Assembly (NCBI GenBank): GCA_036023115.1
Contig: JAYKKT010000055.1
Span: forward strand, 12,400,501-12,464,500
Direction of reading: 5' to 3'
DNA length: 64,000 bases
Source: Brasenia schreberi
Taxonomy: Eukaryota; Streptophyta; Magnoliopsida; Nymphaeales; Cabombaceae
The notes under the pieces are model-generated. The model saw only the letters and a list, made by a program, of their open reading frames with translations. It made no database searches and was not told the DNA's origin. Position numbers and translations under genes: made by a program. Shown here piece by piece: positions 57,771-64,000 of the stretch; the stretch's first letter is position 1, and the number at the start of each line of letters is the position of its first letter.

Positions 57771-60700
57771 TGTAAACACCCCGAAATCCCACGAACTTCT
57801 CAAATCAACCTGGTTTTGTAAAAGCAGCCCCAAAGGGCTATTTTGAGTCTGGAAACCCAGGAGCCTTCCAGACAACCCTGTACAGATGTTTTAAACTTTT
57901 ATATGTTTTAAATATGTATAATATGTTTTAAAAACTGTTAAAATATGTTTTGAAACCCCACAAAGCAAGTTTGGCCTGATCAAGACAGGACCAGAAGAGC
58001 TAAAGAGAGCCCGGAATCGGAGCACATGTCGAGCCCGGCACAACAACTCTCGTGTTGAATCCACCCCCAGGATCTCGAACGTCCAAGACCCTGTTATCAG
58101 CAAACATCATTTGAAATCATCTCCGGAAGGTGAAAACAGAAGCGGACGACCATGTTGGCGAAGACCCAACGCAGACGGAGTGCTGATGCTGTCAGACCCC
58201 GCACAAACCGTTTGTTTCGAACACAGCCTGAAGGAGTCAGAATTCAGTTTTGATTGGATCTGGACCATATATATCTAGATCCCAATCCAAACCTATGTGT
58301 GGATTTGGATTTGGATTTGGATCCAGAGATCCAATCCAATATCCACATCCATGGCCCACATCACCTTCTCATAAATGGAGGTGGGGCCCACTTGAAATTC
58401 ACGTGGGATTATGGGCATGAGAGAGAGTGGGGGAGGATAAGATTTGAGGGTAATTGTAATTAAGCATGACTTGTGTGTCAAGTTTGGGGTTAATCATGTG
58501 GGTTAGCCTAATTAGCATGGGTTTAAGCTTGTATTAGCCAAAACCTAACCTAGGGCTGCACCAACATGATGCAACAAGGTCTATGGGTTATGCAAAGGGA
58601 GCTCCCTAACCCAATCCTAAGCCAAAACCCCTAATCCTAACCTTCTACCCTAATCCCAGCCTAAACCTAGCCTAATCACCTAACCCACTTCCCTAATCCC
58701 GGCCTAATCCCAACCTAATCACCTAACCCACTTCCCTAATCCTTCCCTAAACCTAGCCTAATTTCCTTAAACCTAACCTAATCCTAGCCTAATCACCTAA
58801 CCCACCTCACTAAACCTCACCCCAAAACCAACCCACCTAGCTAAGCCCTAAACCCCTAAACCACCCCACCTAAACCTAGCACACCATATCCCTAAAACCC
58901 CTTTAATCAAAATATCTGGCCCCTCCTCAAAACCAGCCCACCTTATCACCACACCACCACCACCTAAACCACCTTACCACCCTCCAAATACCAGCCCCAA
59001 CCGCCATTTCCAAACCTATATAAACCCCCCCCTAGTGGGCAGGTTTTTCGATCTTCTTCCAGCCCATCTTGGCCCAGCCGACCTTGGCCAACCACCTCCC
59101 AGCGAGCCTTCCACCTTGCTCCACCTGCACCACCACACCCTCGGCCAACTCCACCTCGCACCACCACTGCCTCCCAGCCTGCTCCACTCCACGTCGCCAC
59201 CACCTCCCGGCCGAACTCCATCCACTCCAATCACCCGGCTGCTCTTCTTCCTTGGACACCAACTCCCTACCAGCCGGTTAGTATCTCAACCCAACTTCAT
59301 CTCCTCTTCACTCCCCCTCCACTCTCAACCGCCCATACCACCACTCCACCTCTCCATCACAGCCACCCGCCACCCTTACCCAGTCGGCCAGACATAACCC
59401 TTTCAACACTCGGCTCTCTACCTTCTCCCCTAGTGATACCCGGCCACCTTCCACCTTGCTCCCTAGGACCTGCCCCTTTCAACTCTTAGTCATCCACTAA
59501 CCCCACCTTCCACAACACCCTAGTTAGCTCCCTTCCCATCCATAACATCCCCACTACCCCAGCCGGCCACCACAAAAATTCCCCTAGTCGGCCACCCCAG
59601 CCGACTACACCAAACCCATTCGGCAGCCACCCCATTTCCCTTAGGCATTCCCTTTAGGCTCCCCTTTAGCGCTACCTTCCCTAGCACCACACTATCCCTT
59701 AGTGACCCTCTTCAATCACCTTAGCCCAAAGCACCACGGCAGCACACTCCTAGTAGCCGGCCAGCTTCAAGGCGCCACTCCTGCGCACCCAAGTCACCCG
59801 GCCAGCACCTCCCCTTGCCGTGCCACTCCGAGGAGCTCCCTCTTGCAGCCCAAGGCGAAGCCAAACCTACGCTCAAGCAAGTCATCTTCGGACCAGCTAT
59901 AAGTAAGTGCCTAACTCGGTCCTTAGTTGTAGACTTGCTTAAATTAAATTAAATTTGATACAGGGTTGTAATAACGGAGCATTGCCTCCCCCCGCTTGTA
60001 ATAACGTGGCTTGGCACACCCACACACACGTGCACTTGAGCCTACCTCGCTCTTAGTTGTGCACGATTTTGAACACACACGGGCCTAATCAGCCCTTTAT
60101 ATATAAGCTTATGTACATACTTTAAGTTGCGTAGGGTTTTGCTTGAGTTGGGTGTGTTGTCTTTAAATTCTCGCACTCACACACATTGAGCCTTCGCTCT
60201 TATTTGCAAGACCCAAGTAAGGGCCATGTTATACTATCCTTGGGTTTAATTTCATGTTGTGTGCGTAGTACTTCAATTCAAGCACTCACACACATTGAGC
60301 TTTCGCTCTTATTCCCAAGACCTTAGTTAAGGCCATATTGCAATTTATACTTGGGTTTAATTTCATGTTGTGTGCGTAGTACTTCAATTCAAGCACTCAC
60401 ACACATTGAGCTTTCGCTCTTATTCCCAAGACCTTAGTTAAGGCCATATTGCAATTTAAATTTGGGTTTAATTTCATGTTGTGTGCGTAGTACTTCAATT
60501 CAAGCACTCACACACATTGACCTTTCGCTCTTATTCCCAAGACCTTAGTTAAGGCCATATTGCAACTTATATTTCGGTTTCATTTCATGTTGTGTGTGTA
60601 GTACTTCAATTCTCGCACGCACCCACATTGAGCCTTCGCTCTTATTTGCAAGACCCAAGTAAGGGCCCATATATACGTTATATACGTTTTTCCCTTCGGC

Positions 60701-61278
60701 AATTTCCCTTCAGCAATTTCCATTACAAGTCATTTCCCTTCGACAATTTCCCTTCGGCATTGTCTTTTAAATTCTGGTTTTCCCTTTGGAGTTGTGTGAG
60801 TTTGCATTGCATATACGCCATACCACGAGTTAGGATGCATATTGCATCAAAGCAAACCTCATACTCCCGCTCAAAGTCGCCACATTTTAGTGGAGTGTTC
60901 ATAACACACACCTAGGTGGCCCCAAAGAGGGATAAAAAGAAAGACTTAGGCACGTGCAAATCCACGTGATCTAAAAATCTGAAAATCATACCAAAAGACC
61001 CGAATCAAACACCTCACACCGCTTTCATAGGTTCTTATATCCCAAAACTCGATTTTAAAAGCATACAGACTGACCCTTGCGCATCGGTGCAAGAAAGTCT
61101 GCGACGACAAGAGCTTGCTTGCTCACAGTCGCCACGTTAGGAGTCAGGTTTTAAAATATATCTTCGCTAGCTTAGGTAAGCTAGCTGGCACGCCCTATTT
61201 GTTTAAATAGGACTTAGGCACACGAAAAGGTTCGCTTCAGTCCTAAAGAACCAGGAGCGAGAATTTTCTGCGTCTACA
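57771..61278 (+). mobile_element. Solo LTR I (D family) inside H
   Basis: 3508 bp, TGTAAACACC to GTCTACA, with GCTGT at 57766-57770 and 61279-61283. No internal domain. TATA box TATATAAA at 59017-59024, followed by a C-run/G-run pair that no longer matches fully; GGAG/CTCC block at 59962-60002 with loop CATTGC; about five leader repeats (60160-60650); U5 fold from 61066. Removing it joins the two halves of H's 3' noncoding region. Confidence 0.96.
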
Positions 61279-61283
61279 GCTGT

Positions 61284-62353
61284 GTTGAAAAGAAAGAAAA
61301 AAAAATTGAGAATACAAAAACTCCTCCGAAAGTGGTCTTCCCTTCATAAACAGGGAATACAAAGACTCCTCCAAAAGAGGTCTTCTCGTTTCAAAAGAAA
61401 AAGGAGATATAAAAACACTCCTCCCAAAGAGGTCTTCCCTTCATAAACAGGGAATACAAAAACTCCTTCAAAGAGCTGCTCTCTTTTAAAGAAAAGAGGG
61501 ATTAATGAAAAAATACTCCCAAAGGGAGACCCTCTGTGAAAAAAAGAAAGAAATAAAAAGCCAAAGCTCAAAGAGCAATTTTCTGACTCTTTGCCTAAAA
61601 CCACAGGATGCTTCAGAAGGGACCATGGCATCTCTTTCCCGTATCCCTACGGCTTATCCCCGAGGAAAAAGATTCAAATTTGCGAAAATCCTAAAGTATG
61701 AATAAAATTGGCTTATTTGGATTTCATTTTGTTTGAGAACTCAAAATTGGCTTATTTGGATTTTATTTTGCTTCAAAAAGATTCATTTTGTAGGAAATGG
61801 AACTTTGAAATGTTTTCCAAGTTTTTCTACCCAAAAACCTCTACTAAGTAGCAGGTATTGAAACCCGAATGAAGGGAAGTATGAAAAACGGAAGTCCTTT
61901 TCGATACAAGCTAAAAGGAGTTCGTTTTCAAAAAGAAAATTTTCAAAAAAATCCACGAATGTCAAAAAGACAAGGGTAGAACCTGCTTGGAGCAGACAGC
62001 CTCAAAAGGCTCTCTCAAAAGCTCGAAAATCAGAAAAATGTCTAGAAGACATGGGTAAAACCTGCTCGGAGCAGCCTGCCTCAAAAGGCACTCTTCGGGC
62101 TAAAAACCCCAAAAACAAAAACGTTTTTCTCAAGCATGCATCCAAAAAATCGTCCATGCATGATCATACATAGGGAAACCTAGGAAAAGTCCCCTTTTGC
62201 AAAAAATCCCCACCTGTGGTAAAAGAAAACAGGGTTTTTGCGAAATAAAAAATGGTGTACTCTCGAAGAAAATTTGAGAGGAAAACCAAAAATGGGGTGT
62301 TATCTTCTTCACCATTACCCAAATCAATTTGGATAATGCCAAAGAGAGGCATC
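61284..62353 (+). repeat. H noncoding 3' internal region with expanded repeats
   Basis: Corresponds to the noncoding 3' regions of A and D. At 61310-61490 it has about three units built from ATACAAAAACTCCT, CAAAGAGGTCTTC and CCTTCATAAACAGGG, which A and D lack. A second pair of units, with GGGTAGAACCTGCTTGGAGC and similar, lies at 61970-62100. It ends with the CCAAAT/ATTTGG palindrome (62319-62332) and the polypurine tract AAAGAGAGG (62341-62349). Confidence 0.75.
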
Positions 62354-64000
62354 TGTAAACACCCCGAATTTTCCAAAAATCAAAAACTCTCAAAAACACA
62401 AAAAGCTTGTTTGAGCCAAAACGACAACCTGTTTTAAAATGTAAAAACATGTACAAAAGGCAAAAGGGAAGCCCCGACAAGAAGAGCAAATCAAGCTCGG
62501 AGTCTCAAAAGCCACCCCTTGTTCAAAAACGGAAGAAAAAAGAGCCCGTTTGGAGAAAAGCCCGATAGAAGGGTAAAAATGTAATTTGGGTCAAAGAAAA
62601 AGCACAAAGCAGCTCCAAAATGCAGAAAGAAGCCCAGTACCTGAGGAAGTTGACAAAAGTCCAAGACACGTCCCGTCAGAATGAAGAACGGAATCCGTGC
62701 GACAATTTGAGTTCGATATCAACAGGAACCGGCCAAAAACCAAAACGGCGGACCGAAACGAACGCCGAAAAAGTCCTGAAAAGCATAACACCGATTGGAA
62801 GAAAGACTTGGGGAAGACCCAGGCTAGAGTTGGGCGTCCAATGAATCGAAGCCCGCTCGAAACCGACGGTGAAAAGCACCAGAAAGGACCAGAAAGCCAA
62901 GGAGCAGAAGAAAAGTCTGGATTGGGTCTGGACCCAAAAATATCCAGATGCAGATCCAAATTGTGCTTGGATTGGATTTGGATCTCAAAAATCCAAGATC
63001 CGTGATCCAAACCCAAATAAATATTTATACTGGATCTGGATCTCAAAATATCCGAGATCTGCGATCCAGATCCACATAGAGTTTGGATTGGATCCGGATA
63101 GCCAGACCCAAACCCAAGACCCAATATCCAAGACCCACTTAAAACCTCTATAAATAGAGGTGCTGGGCTTGAAAAAAATCAGAAACGTGAGGCTCCAGGG
63201 AAGCTCCTCACGTGAAATAAAGGGGGGGAAGAGAGAGAAAGGCCATTGGCAATCTGTTTTTTGTTTTGAGAGTTGGGATTGGCCCATGGAGGCAAGGGCT
63301 GCGCCAACAACAAGACGTCTTCTTCAAGCTGGCTGGGAGCATTGCATGGTGGAGCTTGGTGGCTTGAGCGGCGGCTTGGAGTGGTGCTGCAACTAGGTAA
63401 GTCCCTAAGACCTAAACCTAACCCCTTTCTTCCCTAACCTCTCTAGATCACCCATCCTACCCAAACATCCCCCAAAACCACCACCAAACCAGCCAAGTGC
63501 TGGCCGTTTTTCACCAAGGTTCCTACCCTAGAACACCACCTAACTAAGCTACCTTAAGACACAAGCCAAGTTCGGCCACCACCTGGCCGAACTCTACCTT
63601 GAACCCAACCAAGTTCGGCCAGCCTTGGCCGAACTTCCCATTCAAAACTACCTTAACTCGAGCCAAGGTGACTCGAGCTCCTTCCCTAAAAACCCATGGC
63701 CTGCACCAGCAGGCCGTGTCTCATTTCCTACCAAAAGTGGCCTGCCCTAAAGGCAGGCCAACTACCTAAAAACCAGCCCAACCGTTGGTTGGTTTCCCTT
63801 TGCCACACACCCAAAACAGCCCGGCCAAAGTTGGCTGGGTGTCCTTAACTTTTCACCAAGCCTTGGCCTGCCGGCAGGCCACCTAAACCTAACACATGGC
63901 CAAGCCAGGCCGTGTGTTACCCTCTTTAAAACCATACCAGGCCTGCCATAGTGGCAGGCCATTCACCTTGAAACCACTCGGCCATACTGGCTGTGGTCCC
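62354..64000 (+). repeat. Element H 3' LTR, left part
   Basis: Starts TGTAAACACCCCGAATTTTCC at 62354 and continues to the window edge. It aligns with 51502-53110 of the 5' LTR. It keeps a U3 ATCCAA unit (about 63010-63070) that the 5' LTR has partly lost. TATA box at 63149-63156 inside the ACCTCTAT/ATAGAGGT palindrome. The hairpin array begins near 63600. Confidence 0.92.

Larger units (their letters stand above)
51502..64000 (+). mobile_element. Element H: non-autonomous Tat derivative, runs off the window
   Basis: 5' LTR 51502-53685, PBS 53690, a repetitive gag-pro-derived frame (53809-55516), pol scraps (55517-57770), solo LTR I, a noncoding 3' region, polypurine tract (62341-62349) and a 3' LTR that begins at 62354 and leaves the window. 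The gag core, zinc knuckle and protease active site are absent and pol is eroded, while all cis elements are present. It therefore looks like a long-LTR element that depends on proteins from relatives. GCAAG precedes it; the second target copy is outside. Confidence 0.88.

Noticed and set aside
1..64000. tRNA and rRNA genes
   Set aside because: No cloverleaf with A and B boxes or rRNA-like stretch was noticed; the only tRNA-related sequences are the primer binding sites.

Overview
This 64 kb window is intergenic DNA of a seed plant with a large, repeat-rich genome. I see no host gene, tRNA, rRNA or CRISPR array. Nearly every base can be placed in Ty3/gypsy LTR retrotransposons of the Tat lineage. 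The lineage call rests on a degenerate RNase H followed by a second, archaeal-type RNase H between reverse transcriptase and integrase, on a DGGG-type protease active site, and on very long LTRs (2.2-3.7 kb). The plant assignment follows from that lineage; the species cannot be named from the sequence.

Layout, using letters of my own. K: left-edge LTR on the minus strand (1-2205). F: an older plus-strand LTR (2206-2500, resuming at 17597-19269) split by A. A: a full-length element (2501-17596, target duplication CCTAC). 19270-19686: unassigned AT-rich DNA. B: a minus-strand element truncated inside RT (19687-23817) with its 5' LTR (23818-27049). L: a plus-strand LTR fragment (27050-28211). 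E: a minus-strand LTR in three pieces (28212-28978, 35953-36266, 49773-50477), split by C and D. C: a solo LTR (28979-35947, duplication GCTGG) that itself contains solo LTR J (30356-34067, duplication CTACC). D: a full-length element (36267-49767, duplication AACTT). G: a plus-strand gag fragment (50478-51501). H: a non-autonomous element (51502 to beyond the window) inserted in G's gag and containing solo LTR I (57771-61278, duplication GCTGT).

How the parts work together: in A and D the order is 5' LTR, primer binding site, gag, protease, a closed gag-pro/pol junction with a conserved polypyrimidine-AG, then RT, RNase H, archaeal-type RNase H, integrase, a noncoding 3' region, a 16-bp palindrome, the polypurine tract and the 3' LTR. 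Both copies are dead through nonsense and frameshift mutations, many of them C-to-T or G-to-A, but A's RT-RNase H block is still open for 616 codons. H keeps the LTRs, primer site and polypurine tract, but the gag core and protease are gone and pol is reduced to scraps, so it would have needed proteins from A/D-like elements.

The least ordinary signal is in the LTRs. Families that no longer align over most of their length share one ordered set of small potential RNA structures: a TATA box in or next to an inverted repeat, a GGAG/CTCC hairpin between two TGTAATA motifs, repeated GAGC/GCTC mini-hairpins, and a two- to three-stem fold in U5 where base pairs change together between families. The C/H family also carries a run of perfect hairpins with unrelated arms. 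With the candidate introns, these suggest a structured, possibly spliced leader RNA.
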